The notes below the pieces were generated by a model. The model was not told the DNA's origin. It ran no database searches and saw only the letters and a list, made by a program, of their open reading frames with translations. From Marinobacter sp. es.042 (lineage in GTDB: Bacteria; Pseudomonadota; Gammaproteobacteria; Pseudomonadales; Oleiphilaceae), in NCBI RefSeq assembly GCF_900188315.1, contig NZ_LT897781.1:186001-250000 (forward strand): a DNA stretch of 64,000 nt, in the 5' to 3' direction. Position numbers and translations under genes: made by a program. How positions within the stretch are numbered: position 1 is the first letter of the stretch; the number at the start of each line of letters is the position of its first letter. This document shows positions 34,312 through 42,358 of the stretch, in pieces.

Positions 34312-34767
34312 ATGCCGAAACCATCCGAAGCCCGGCAACGGGCCATTCTGGCACGGCTGGATAAGTTCAGCCGTTTTACCGATAGCAACATCGCTATTCC
34401 GTTCACCAATGTACGGATTGGCGCGGAGGCCGTGATTGGCCTGCTGCCCGTGGTCGGGGACGCCGTGGGCCTGGTCCTGGCCGGATACGTACTGGTGGAA
34501 GCGCAGCGAGCAGGCGCCACCAAGGCGGTGAAGATGCGCATGTTGCGGAACATGGGCATCGACTTTCTCGGCGGTCTGTTGCCAGTGGTAGGCGATGCCT
34601 TCGACGCGGTTTACAAAGCCAACACCCGCAACACCCGTCTGCTTCGTAACTACCTGGAAAAGGAGTTGGCGATTGAACCTCCGCCTCCGCCTTTCCCCTG
34701 GCGGACCGTGATTGGTTTATCCGTGCTGTTCGCTGTGGTGACCGGCGGCCTCACGCTTTTATTCTGA
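34312..34767 (+). CDS. DUF4112 membrane protein
   Basis: A 151-residue protein. ATG 34312 has GGAGAGAGA upstream; a GTG at 34288 overlaps the stop of the preceding gene and is less likely. The body is the DUF4112 repeat VIGLLPVVGDAVGLVLAGYVL and FLGGLLPVVGDAFDAVYKANT near residues 40-108, then one membrane helix near the C-terminus (VIGLSVLFAVVTGGLTLL). The function of the family is unknown. Confidence 0.88.
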   Translation: MPKPSEARQRAILARLDKFSRFTDSNIAIPFTNVRIGAEAVIGLLPVVGDAVGLVLAGYVLVEAQRAGATKAVKMRMLRNMGIDFLGGLLPVVGDAFDAVYKANTRNTRLLRNYLEKELAIEPPPPPFPWRTVIGLSVLFAVVTGGLTLLF

Positions 34768-34781
34768 GCCGCATGCTGCTC

Positions 34782-36038
34782 TTAAAGCATCAGGCCGGTT
34801 TCCGGATGGGAGGCCTCCCGCCGGACCAACACCTTCCCGTCCCTTACAGACGCCAGCACCGGTCGCTGCCCGAGCAGCACTTCATAGGGCGTGGCCCCCT
34901 GAAGAACCACGCATCGTGCTGGCATCCCTTCGTCAATGCCATACTCATCAAGGTCAAGCGCAGCCGCGCCATTCTCGGTGATCAGCTCCAGTGAACGGTC
35001 GATCCAGCTCATACCCAGCATATGGCAGGCGTGCAGGCCGACATCAAGGGTCCGGAGCATGTTGCCGTTGCCCATTGGATACCAGGGGTCGCGAATTGAG
35101 TCCTGGCCAAAGGCCACCTTCAGTCCGGCATCAAGCAGCTCGGGGACCCGGGTGATGCCACGGCGTTTGGGATAGCTGTCGAATCGGCCCTGCAAATGCA
35201 GGCTTTCAGTGGGCATGGAAAGAAAGCGCAGGCCGGACTTTTTCAGCAATCGAAACAGGCGGCTGCAGTAGGCATCGTTATAGGAGCCCATGGCACAGGT
35301 ATGGCTGGCGGATACCCTGGAACCGTAGTCGAGTCTCAGGGCCTCGGCGGCCAGAACTTCGAGGAACCGGGATTCCGGATCATCAATTTCGTCGCAGTGA
35401 ACATCCACCAGTCGGTCGTTTTTATGGGCAAGCTCCATCAGCCAGCGAACCGACTCCGCACCGTAATCCCGGGTAAACTCGAAGTGGGGAATGCCACCAA
35501 CCACATCAGCGCCGAGACGCACGGCTTCTTCCATGAGTTCACGCCCGTTTTTGAAAGACCAGATGCCCTCCTGGGGAAACGCGACGATCTGCAGGTCAAT
35601 GAAGGCTGCGGTCTGTTCGCGAACCTCAAGCATGGCCTTGAGGGCAGTCAGGTTCGGATCAGTCACATCCACGTGAGTACGCACGTACTGGATGCCATGG
35701 GCGGCAAAGAGCTTCAGCGTCTGGCTGGCGCGACTGATCACATCGTCGTGGCTCAGGGTTGTCTTGCGCTCGGACCAGCACTCAATGCCTTCAAACAGGG
35801 TGCCGCTCTTGTTCCATCGCGGTTCCCCAGCGGTCATCGCGGCGTCGAGATGGATGTGTGGCTCCACGAAAGGGGCTGTGACCAGATTGCCCCCGGCATC
35901 CAGTTCGCCTTCATTGACGGTGGTATTCTCGGCTTGGGCGGTGATACCTGAAAAGCGTCCGTTGCTGATCTCAAGCCGGAATAGCCCATCCCGGCCCTGT
36001 AGACGTGCGTTCGCTATTGCGTTCAATGGTTTAGTCAT
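34782..36038 (-). CDS. codA: Cytosine deaminase
   Basis: A 418-residue amidohydrolase. Metal ligands H61-x-H63 are in PHIHLDAAM. The active-site motifs follow in order: HCDEIDDPESRF, SHTCAMGSYND, and GQDSIRDPWYPMGNGNML, the characteristic CodA block. It deaminates cytosine (and some related pyrimidines or isoguanine) to uracil plus ammonia. It is the last gene of codB - regulator - codA, all on the minus strand, 29 bp after the regulator. Confidence 0.92.
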   Translation of the reverse strand: MTKPLNAIANARLQGRDGLFRLEISNGRFSGITAQAENTTVNEGELDAGGNLVTAPFVEPHIHLDAAMTAGEPRWNKSGTLFEGIECWSERKTTLSHDDVISRASQTLKLFAAHGIQYVRTHVDVTDPNLTALKAMLEVREQTAAFIDLQIVAFPQEGIWSFKNGRELMEEAVRLGADVVGGIPHFEFTRDYGAESVRWLMELAHKNDRLVDVHCDEIDDPESRFLEVLAAEALRLDYGSRVSASHTCAMGSYNDAYCSRLFRLLKKSGLRFLSMPTESLHLQGRFDSYPKRRGITRVPELLDAGLKVAFGQDSIRDPWYPMGNGNMLRTLDVGLHACHMLGMSWIDRSLELITENGAAALDLDEYGIDEGMPARCVVLQGATPYEVLLGQRPVLASVRDGKVLVRREASHPETGLML

Positions 36039-36067
36039 TTTATCTCCGGTCAGTGGCTAACCCGCAT

Positions 36068-36691
36068 CTATGGTTTCAGTAGCAGGTGTGCCAGTAACAG
36101 TGTTCTGAATTGTTCTGTCGGGGTGCCCTGGCCAGGCATTGATTCACTGAGCTGGTTCATTCGGTTGCGTATTGTGTTTCTGTGGCAGCGTAATGCTTCT
36201 GCCATGGCACTCTGGTTGCCCCGGCAGGCGATCCAGGCATCGAGCAAGTCGGCAGAATCGGCCAGAAGGTCATGGTCCATCTGCTCGACCGATGTATGTT
36301 CGGACCAGACAATGGCCCTGCCGATGGCCTCTGTGACCTCCACCATGGGCAAAGAATAGGGCTGCTCAAAAAGTGGTATGGCAAGTTCGTCGGCCAGCCG
36401 GCATAACGTGTTCGGTAGTTGACCGATGTAAGCATCTCCGGTCAGGACAACGAGTCCGGAGACATTGCATTCCTTGCCCTCATACAGGCATTCCGCCAGA
36501 TTCTGGGGGCTGCGATGTCGGCTGATGCCGGTAACAAATACCAGTTCGCCACCTTTGACCCAGCTTTTGAACGAGCGGTTTTCCGCTACATAGGGCCAGC
36601 GTACCGGGTTATCCCCGGCGGACTCCCCGCCCCGGAGCCGAATGGCATCCAGGCCGGGGAGGTGTGGCACGTTCCGGCATCGCAGCGTCAC
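36068..36691 (-). CDS. Mini PucR-type regulator in the cytosine operon
   Basis: A 207-residue protein. An N-terminal PucR/PurR ligand-sensing domain (about 1-115; FVTGISRHRSPQNL, LVVLTGDAYIGQLP) is followed by the C-terminal PucR helix-turn-helix near 145-205 (GNQSAMAEALRCHRNTIRNRMNQL). The usual central GGDEF-like domain of 450-500-residue PucR proteins is absent. The start is GTG 36691, immediately after the codB stop (TGAGTG), so it is probably translated by reinitiation. Its position between transporter and deaminase suggests it controls cytosine use. Confidence 0.83.
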   Translation of the reverse strand: MTLRCRNVPHLPGLDAIRLRGGESAGDNPVRWPYVAENRSFKSWVKGGELVFVTGISRHRSPQNLAECLYEGKECNVSGLVVLTGDAYIGQLPNTLCRLADELAIPLFEQPYSLPMVEVTEAIGRAIVWSEHTSVEQMDHDLLADSADLLDAWIACRGNQSAMAEALRCHRNTIRNRMNQLSESMPGQGTPTEQFRTLLLAHLLLKP

Positions 36692-37975
36692 TCAGATCGC
36701 TCCCATCACCTGGGCTTTGCGCTCACGGACCGCTTCGCTGACAACCAGAATGAGGCTGTAGCTCAGGGCCGCGACGAGAACACCCACAATGGGCGCAATC
36801 CAGGGAGAAGTATAGGCGGCTGCGGAGCCGATGGCGTAGGCCGCGAGCCCAGGGAAGTTGAAGGCTGGCAGCGTAACCGTAGTCAGGTCCGGATACTGGC
36901 GTTTATAGCCGACAAAGTAGCTTGACATGATGACGCCACCGATCGGCGGGATAAAGGTGCCAAGCAGAACAAGGAACGGTATCAGCCATTCGTACATGCC
37001 CAGTACCGCCAGAACGGTCCCGATCGCGGCACCAGCAATGGTCACCGATTTGCGGCGGCGGGTACGGATCAGATTGCAGCCCGCGACCGCAAAGTTGTAA
37101 ACCGTGTTGTCCTGGGTGGTCCAGAGATTCAGGAAGAGCATCAGGATACCAAGTGTGGCGAGGCCCTGGGCGACCATGATGTCGACGATGTCGGCCTGCT
37201 GGTAAACGAGGGCACCAAAGGCGCCGATCAGGGTCATCAGACCGTTACCAAGGAAGAAGGCAAGCAATGTGGCGATCACAGCGGTTTTGCCGGATTTCGC
37301 GAAGCGGGTCCAGTTCGTGGCCTGGGTGCCGCCACTGACAAAGGTGCCGAAGACCAGCGTGATTGCCGCTGCAACGCTCATTTCATTGGTCGGGGTAATG
37401 GCCAACAGCCCGGACAGGCCGCCGGCATCGGATGTGGCGATGGACATACTGACGGCGACCAGAATAATCATGGCCGGGACGGCAAACCTCGATAGCCACT
37501 CCAGGCCTTGGTAACCGATAAACGCAGTAACACAGAAGGCAAACCCGAACAGCACCATCAGCGGCGTTGTCATCCCTTCCGGCATTCCGGTGAGTTTGAC
37601 CAGCAGAATTGCCATGGTGGCCGTGCCCCAGGCGTACCAGCCAATCTGGGTGAAGCCCAGAATAAAGTCGGACAGCTTGCTGCCCAGCTCGCCAAAGGTG
37701 AACCGGCTCATCAGGGCTGTGTTCAGACCTGTCTTCGCAGCAATATAACCCAGCCCTGCTGCGTACAGCCCCAGCAGCAGATTGCCGGCCGCCAGTACCA
37801 GCAGCATGGTGGAAAAGTCGAAGGCAACGCCAACGCTGCCACCAGCCCACATGGTGGCGGTAAAGAAAGTAAAGCCGAGGAGCACCAACCCCATGGACCA
37901 GACGCTTTTGCGCTGATCCATGGGGACCGGGCTTAGGGGATAATCCTGTTCTTTGGGTGTAGATTCAGTGGTCAT
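36692..37975 (-). CDS. codB: Cytosine permease
   Basis: A 427-residue, 12-span NCS1-family transporter. Landmarks include MWAGGSVGVAFDFSTMLLVLAAGN in helix 1-2, GAFGALVYQQADIVDIMVAQGL, and WTTQDNTVYNFAVAGCNLIRT, the CodB-type block; the length is normal for CodB. It takes up cytosine with H+ or Na+. It is first in the operon with the PucR-like gene and codA. Confidence 0.92.
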   Translation of the reverse strand: MTTESTPKEQDYPLSPVPMDQRKSVWSMGLVLLGFTFFTATMWAGGSVGVAFDFSTMLLVLAAGNLLLGLYAAGLGYIAAKTGLNTALMSRFTFGELGSKLSDFILGFTQIGWYAWGTATMAILLVKLTGMPEGMTTPLMVLFGFAFCVTAFIGYQGLEWLSRFAVPAMIILVAVSMSIATSDAGGLSGLLAITPTNEMSVAAAITLVFGTFVSGGTQATNWTRFAKSGKTAVIATLLAFFLGNGLMTLIGAFGALVYQQADIVDIMVAQGLATLGILMLFLNLWTTQDNTVYNFAVAGCNLIRTRRRKSVTIAGAAIGTVLAVLGMYEWLIPFLVLLGTFIPPIGGVIMSSYFVGYKRQYPDLTTVTLPAFNFPGLAAYAIGSAAAYTSPWIAPIVGVLVAALSYSLILVVSEAVRERKAQVMGAI

Positions 37976-38321
37976 GACGATCTCTCCGTGTCGTAGGTAA
38001 CACGAAGAGAGTTCGCAACGTTTGTGCCATGGCTATGTTTTTGGGGTGGGTGTATGAGTTTGGCTTGGCCTTGATGTGCAAAATGCACAATGTTTGCTTT
38101 CAAGACCGTGATGTTCGGTATGGTTTGCGCTGAAGCAGTGCATTTTGAGCCCGTGATCGCTGATATGGTGCGCAGAGGGTTGGTCGGGATCTCATTAATT
38201 GATTCAAGCCCTTTCTGAGGGTTGTACCCCTTTTGAATCGGACAAAAACTGGTGGTGCAGGCTGAAATCTGCTTAGATTCGGCATGTACAGGGAATAAAG
38301 TGCGCATCGAGTCCTATTTTT
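37976..38321. other. 346-bp divergent intergenic region
   Basis: The only gap longer than 300 bp. It separates codB from the GGDEF gene at 38322 and must hold both promoters. Apart from the palindrome at 38075-38089 I see no gene, RNA or repeat. The open frames across it have no family features. Confidence 0.6.
38075..38089. promoter_or_regulatory. Palindromic operator candidate upstream of codB
   Basis: TGTGCA-AAA-TGCACA is a perfect 15-bp dyad, centred about 107 bp upstream of the codB start. This is a plausible binding site for a dimeric regulator such as the PucR-like protein encoded in the operon; no known consensus is claimed. Confidence 0.5.
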
Positions 38322-39401
38322 ATGCCGACTCCCTCGGTTGAAGCGAATAAGGTATCCCCACGCGACATGCTCATGCTGCGACTCTCCATCGTGGTGGGTG
38401 GCATTCTGATCTCCCTGTTCATGATTGGTGATCTTCAGTTGATCCCGCCGGATCTGGCGAGCGCCTACATAACGAACAGAGCCCTCATTCAACTTCCGAT
38501 TCTCGCAGGCCTACTCGCCTTCACCTTCGTTCCGCAATTTCTTCGCTTTGCCCAGACCGCGTTTTTGGCGACTGTTCTGAGCATTACCTACGCCAATTAC
38601 TACCTGATCCACGTGGCATGGGAGCAGGCATCATTCAGCTTTCCTTACGAAGGGACGTTGCTGTACGCCTTCTTCGGTTTCTTTGTTTTTGGAATGAAAT
38701 TCCATTACGCGCTGGCCGCGATGGTGCTCAGTTCTCTGGGCTTTGTCGGCTTGATGCTCATGGATTCCGTTTACGGCGAGCGAACCTGGATGAACGTCGG
38801 GTTCGTGGCTGGCTCACTGTTTATCGGTGTGATCGGCCGGCACAGGATTGACCGATTGCTGGGGCAGCTTCAGGAGGCTAACGAGCAGTTGATTGGCCTG
38901 AGCACCATCGATGAACTGACCGATCTCTTCAATCGCCGGGCATTGATGAGTGAATCCGGGCGTTTGTTTGCCCGGCAGCGGCGCTCCAATCAGAGACTCG
39001 CTGTACTCATGATGGATCTTGATCATTTCAAGCAGTTCAACGACCACTACGGCCACCAACAGGGTGATCAGGCTATTCGACAGCAGGCTGACATCATGAG
39101 GCAGGTATTCAAACGACAGACCGATATCCTCGGGCGATACGGCGGTGAGGAATTCATGGCCGTGATCGAGGGCGAACATGCCGACCGGTTTGAACTTCTT
39201 GCTGCAGCGGTTCTGGAACAATGGCAGGACCGCGCGGTGCCGAATGAGGATAGCCCCGATAGCAAGGTACTTAGCTGTTCCATTGGAATCTGTCAGGGCC
39301 TGGCCACCGAGTTTGATTCCATCGATGAAATGATTCGAAGGGCCGATGAGGCATTGTACCGCGCGAAAAAACAGGGTCGCGCCAGACACGTAATGGCCTA
39401 G
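38322..39401 (+). CDS. Membrane-bound diguanylate cyclase (GGDEF)
   Basis: A 359-residue protein. Residues 1-175 hold five or six membrane helices of an unnamed sensor region (SIVVGGILISLFMI, LPILAGLLAFTFV, LYAFFGFFVFGMKF). A short helical linker (RIDRLLGQLQEANEQLIGL) enters the GGDEF domain; the active site GGEEF is at 274-278 with an I-site RxxD (RQTD) five residues upstream. It should synthesise cyclic-di-GMP under product inhibition. It starts 17 bp before the DUF2784 gene ends its own leader, so these two may be one transcript. Confidence 0.9.
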   Translation: MPTPSVEANKVSPRDMLMLRLSIVVGGILISLFMIGDLQLIPPDLASAYITNRALIQLPILAGLLAFTFVPQFLRFAQTAFLATVLSITYANYYLIHVAWEQASFSFPYEGTLLYAFFGFFVFGMKFHYALAAMVLSSLGFVGLMLMDSVYGERTWMNVGFVAGSLFIGVIGRHRIDRLLGQLQEANEQLIGLSTIDELTDLFNRRALMSESGRLFARQRRSNQRLAVLMMDLDHFKQFNDHYGHQQGDQAIRQQADIMRQVFKRQTDILGRYGGEEFMAVIEGEHADRFELLAAAVLEQWQDRAVPNEDSPDSKVLSCSIGICQGLATEFDSIDEMIRRADEALYRAKKQGRARHVMA

Positions 39402-39417
39402 TGGGCGTCGAGTAGCG

Positions 39418-39810
39418 ATGGATAGCCGCTGGTTACTGATCTTTGCTGATACGCTCCTGATCCTGCACACGATGCTGGTGGTTTTTGTCATCCTTGGGCT
39501 GGTCGCAACCTTTGCCGGCTATTTCTTCCAGTGGCGCTGGGTTCGCAATTTCTGGTTCCGTCTCAGCCACCTGATTGTGATTGTTGTAGTGGTTCTGCAA
39601 TCCTGGCTGGGTGTGCTATGCCCGCTTACGACCTGGGAAATGGCGCTTCGGGCAAAGGCCGGGGAGGCGGGCTATGAGGGATCGTTTATCCAGCACTGGC
39701 TGCAGTCCATTCTGTATTACAGTGCTCCGGACTGGGTGTTTATTCTGGCCTACACGGTTTTCGGAGCGCTCGTCCTGGCCAGCTGGTTTGTGGTCAGGCC
39801 CGAGCGGTGA
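39418..39810 (+). CDS. DUF2784 membrane protein
   Basis: A 130-residue, four-helix membrane protein with the DUF2784 block HLIVIVVVVLQSWLGVLCPLTTWE and the flanking aromatic loops (FFQWRWVRNFWFRL, LYYSAPDWVFIL). ATG 39418 follows the diguanylate cyclase stop by 17 bp, so co-transcription is likely. The family has no known function; polar and aromatic residues in the CPLT loop are the conserved core. Confidence 0.9.
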   Translation: MDSRWLLIFADTLLILHTMLVVFVILGLVATFAGYFFQWRWVRNFWFRLSHLIVIVVVVLQSWLGVLCPLTTWEMALRAKAGEAGYEGSFIQHWLQSILYYSAPDWVFILAYTVFGALVLASWFVVRPER

Positions 39811-39823
39811 AAAACAGGCAGGA

Positions 39824-40027
39824 TTATTTCTTGAAAAATGTCAGGAAAGCGCCGGCTGCAGCAGCGGCCGCCCCGCCGATCAGATACCACATGGTCTGGT
39901 CTGTAAAACGCCCCGTCACCGTTTCGGACAACTGGTTCCCCAGTGACTGGGTTGATTGGTAGCCGAAATACAGCAGCCCGACGCCAACCACCAACAAAAC
40001 GATACCGACCAGCTTTGAACTTCCCAT
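39824..40027 (-). CDS. DUF3185 small membrane protein
   Basis: A 67-residue protein with two membrane helices: KLVGIVLLVVGVGLLYFGYQSTQSLG and the alanine-rich WYLIGGAAAAAAGAFLTFF. The GLLYFGYQ-S/TQ-S-x-GNQL-E-x-x-TGRFTD block is the DUF3185 signature. AAGGAG lies upstream of ATG 40027. It is convergent with the DUF2784 gene. The role is unknown. Confidence 0.9.
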   Translation of the reverse strand: MGSSKLVGIVLLVVGVGLLYFGYQSTQSLGNQLSETVTGRFTDQTMWYLIGGAAAAAAGAFLTFFKK

Positions 40028-40109
40028 TGCATTCTCCTTTTAATTGGCTCTCACAGTCAGCTTGCCACGGGCTCAGGCGCTCCGAAAGCTAATTCTAAAG
40101 CGTCTGGCA

Positions 40110-40124
40110 CTGCCAACATGGCAG
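40110..40124. promoter_or_regulatory. Palindrome upstream of the enolase-superfamily gene
   Basis: CTGCCA-ACA-TGGCAG is a perfect 15-bp dyad in the 218-bp divergent gap; a further half-site CTGCCA follows at 40131-40136. It is a good operator candidate for either neighbour. The rest of the gap shows no gene. Confidence 0.42.
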
Positions 40125-40245
40125 GGGACACTGCCATCAGGGGCTTAATACGTTGGCATATGTACTGAGCGAAACAGGAAGCAGGGACTACACTTCAATT
40201 GAATATACAGTGAATCATTTTCAGGGGCTAAGCCCGAGGCCAATC

Positions 40246-41346
40246 ATGCGTATCGCAAGTATTGCAGCCTACACCGCAGATCTTGAGTACACCGGCAAAG
40301 CCTATGCTTTTGCCGGTGGCCGCTCCCATCAGGTCTTCACCAGCACGGTTGTGGTTTTAACGACGGATACGGGGCTGGAAGGTTACGGCGAGGTCTGTCC
40401 ATGCGGCCCCAACTACATGCCGGCTTTTGCCGAAGGGATTCCTGCCTGCCTCGCTTTGCTGGCACCGGCGGTTATTGGTGAGGATCCCAGGGAAATCTCA
40501 TGCCTCCATGAGCGGATGAATCAGGCCCTCACGGGCCAGGCTGTTGCAAAGGCGGCCATTGATATCGCCTGCTGGGACATTCTTGGAAAGGCGACAGGCC
40601 TTCCGGTTTACACCCTTCTTGGTGGTCTGCAGACACCTTCTATGCCCTTACACCGGATTGTTCCTTTGGCAGACCCGATCGATATGCAGGCGTCTCTGCG
40701 CCAATACCGCTCGGAGGGATTTCGCCATATCCAGATCAAGCTCGGGCACGATGTGGAGGAAGACATTGAACTGGTTCGAACCCTCAGCAAGCTGAAGCAA
40801 CCTGACGAGCTCTGGATTGGAGACATAAACGGGGCGTGGCGGCGGGGTCAGGCCTTGCGTTTTTCGCGTTCTGTTGAGGATGTAGACCTATACCTGGAGC
40901 AGCCCTGCAGAGGATACGAGGAATGCCTGTCGGTGCGCCAGCGGGTCCGACACCCTGTCAAACTGGATGAGAGCCTGAATTCTCTCGGCGATTTGCAGCG
41001 TGCTTTGCGGGATGACGCCATGGATTCCATCGCCCTTAAAGTCAGCAAGTTTGGCGGGCTTACGCCATCCCGCATTATTCGCGATGTGTGCGTGGACGCT
41101 GGAATATCCATGACGATCGAAGATGCCTGGGGCAGTGGCATTGCAACGGCCGCCTATGCGCACCTGGCTGCAAGTACCCCAACAAGGGTATTGCTGAATA
41201 CGACTGACCTCCATAACTACAACACTACTCAGCTTGCGACAGGCGCGCCGGATGTGTCCGGCGGGCGAATGACACTCAGCGATCGCCCTGGACTCGGTGT
41301 GGTTCCGGACTTCAAAATGCTGACCTTGCATGATGTCTATGAATAA
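40246..41346 (+). CDS. Mandelate racemase/muconate lactonizing-type enolase superfamily enzyme
   Basis: A 366-residue TIM-barrel enzyme from ATG 40246 (GAGG 7 nt upstream; a longer frame exists 5'). The acid/base Lys lies in HIQIKLGHD. The Mg2+ ligands are Asp in GDINGAW, Glu in LYLEQPC and Asp in VKLDESL, then the second Lys in LKVSKFGG; the order is that of the MLE/MR group. The ending with TPTRVLLNTTDLHNY resembles the 4-hydroxyproline or cis-3-hydroxyproline dehydratase/epimerase branch, but the substrate is not proven. It is a single gene. Confidence 0.88.
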   Translation: MRIASIAAYTADLEYTGKAYAFAGGRSHQVFTSTVVVLTTDTGLEGYGEVCPCGPNYMPAFAEGIPACLALLAPAVIGEDPREISCLHERMNQALTGQAVAKAAIDIACWDILGKATGLPVYTLLGGLQTPSMPLHRIVPLADPIDMQASLRQYRSEGFRHIQIKLGHDVEEDIELVRTLSKLKQPDELWIGDINGAWRRGQALRFSRSVEDVDLYLEQPCRGYEECLSVRQRVRHPVKLDESLNSLGDLQRALRDDAMDSIALKVSKFGGLTPSRIIRDVCVDAGISMTIEDAWGSGIATAAYAHLAASTPTRVLLNTTDLHNYNTTQLATGAPDVSGGRMTLSDRPGLGVVPDFKMLTLHDVYE

Positions 41347-41362
41347 CCTCAGCCTCGATACC

Positions 41363-41827
41363 TCAAGGGCCAGCCTGATCTTTGGGAGCCATCTTCAAAA
41401 ACAGGCCCAGGGATGCCAGCAGCAGGGCGGTGCTGACGATTATGGCAACGGGATAATAGAGGTTGCCGGCGAGTTCCAACTGACTGTATTTGATGATCAT
41501 GATCAGCCCTTCAAGCGACATGGCAACGCATACTGTTCCAATAAAACGCGGCAGAGTGCGTCTCATCATGGTTATGACGTCGTGGGATTCTGACCGCCCG
41601 CTATACTCGGAGCGTATCACCATGGCCAGTTCGTAAACTGCGAGAGCGATAATGCTGCCATTAACGCCCTTGATCAGGGCCTGCATAAGTTGCTGGCCAG
41701 ACTGGAGCGCGTCGATCACTTCCATAACGGTGGCACTGACCAGAGTGAAAGCGAGCACGAAGAAAACCAGAGAAAATAATCGGGCGAATAGTGCCCTGAC
41801 CGGAATTGCTGCCAGCATGTTGACCAT
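41363..41827 (-). CDS. Integral membrane protein, hypothetical
   Basis: A 154-residue protein with four hydrophobic segments near residues 10-33, 52-70, 92-110 and 120-145, joined by short charged loops. The start is ATG 41827, with GGGGGTT upstream. No signature is recognised. It faces the enolase-superfamily gene (17 bp between their stops). Confidence 0.72.
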   Translation of the reverse strand: MVNMLAAIPVRALFARLFSLVFFVLAFTLVSATVMEVIDALQSGQQLMQALIKGVNGSIIALAVYELAMVIRSEYSGRSESHDVITMMRRTLPRFIGTVCVAMSLEGLIMIIKYSQLELAGNLYYPVAIIVSTALLLASLGLFLKMAPKDQAGP

Positions 41828-41960
41828 AGTGTATAACCCCCAGCGTTGATCAAGTCAGACGCAGGCTACTGACAAGAGCCGTTGATTTCGCTTAAGGATT
41901 GCTCATTCTCTGGTAATCTGGTGGGCCAATCCTGACGACCCCCGGAGCGACTCGAGCCCA

Positions 41961-42284
41961 ATGTCTGAAGATCCCCTGAAAACCCTGTCCGACCTTGCCA
42001 GCGATGCCCATGCCCGCATCCAGGCAACCCATCAGCACATCAATCCGGTGGTAGAGGTGCGCCGTGGTATGCGTGATGCCGGTATACCGGCGGATGTGAT
42101 GACCATTGACTGCCTGCGTACCCGCCGAAGGATTACGCTGATCCTTCACGACGAACAGCCGGGCACTCTTCTATACCAGTTCGTGACCATAGAAGACGAA
42201 GTGGGGAACGACTTTCAGCAGATGGCGCTCAACGACATGACAACCACCAAACTGTTCGAGTGGATTCAGGAGTATTTTGGCTAA
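41961..42284 (+). CDS. Conserved-looking small soluble protein, hypothetical
   Basis: A 107-residue soluble protein of mixed alpha/beta pattern: an N-terminal helix, GIPADVMTIDCLRTRRRITLILHDEQPGTLLYQFV strands, and the C-terminal amphipathic helix TKLFEWIQEYF. It has no signal peptide and one Cys. The family is unknown to me; it may be a small regulatory or binding protein. It lies 74 bp upstream of the alkylsulfatase gene. Confidence 0.68.
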   Translation: MSEDPLKTLSDLASDAHARIQATHQHINPVVEVRRGMRDAGIPADVMTIDCLRTRRRITLILHDEQPGTLLYQFVTIEDEVGNDFQQMALNDMTTTKLFEWIQEYFG

Positions 42285-42358
42285 TTTGCACGGATCCAGG
42301 CCCACCCTGAAGTAAACTTGGGGTAACCAACAACAATAGACCGACAAGGTTTCCCCAT

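Noticed and set aside
37972-38307. A minus-strand frame in the codB upstream gap
   Set aside because: It has no recognisable domain, no ribosome site and covers the palindrome and expected promoters.
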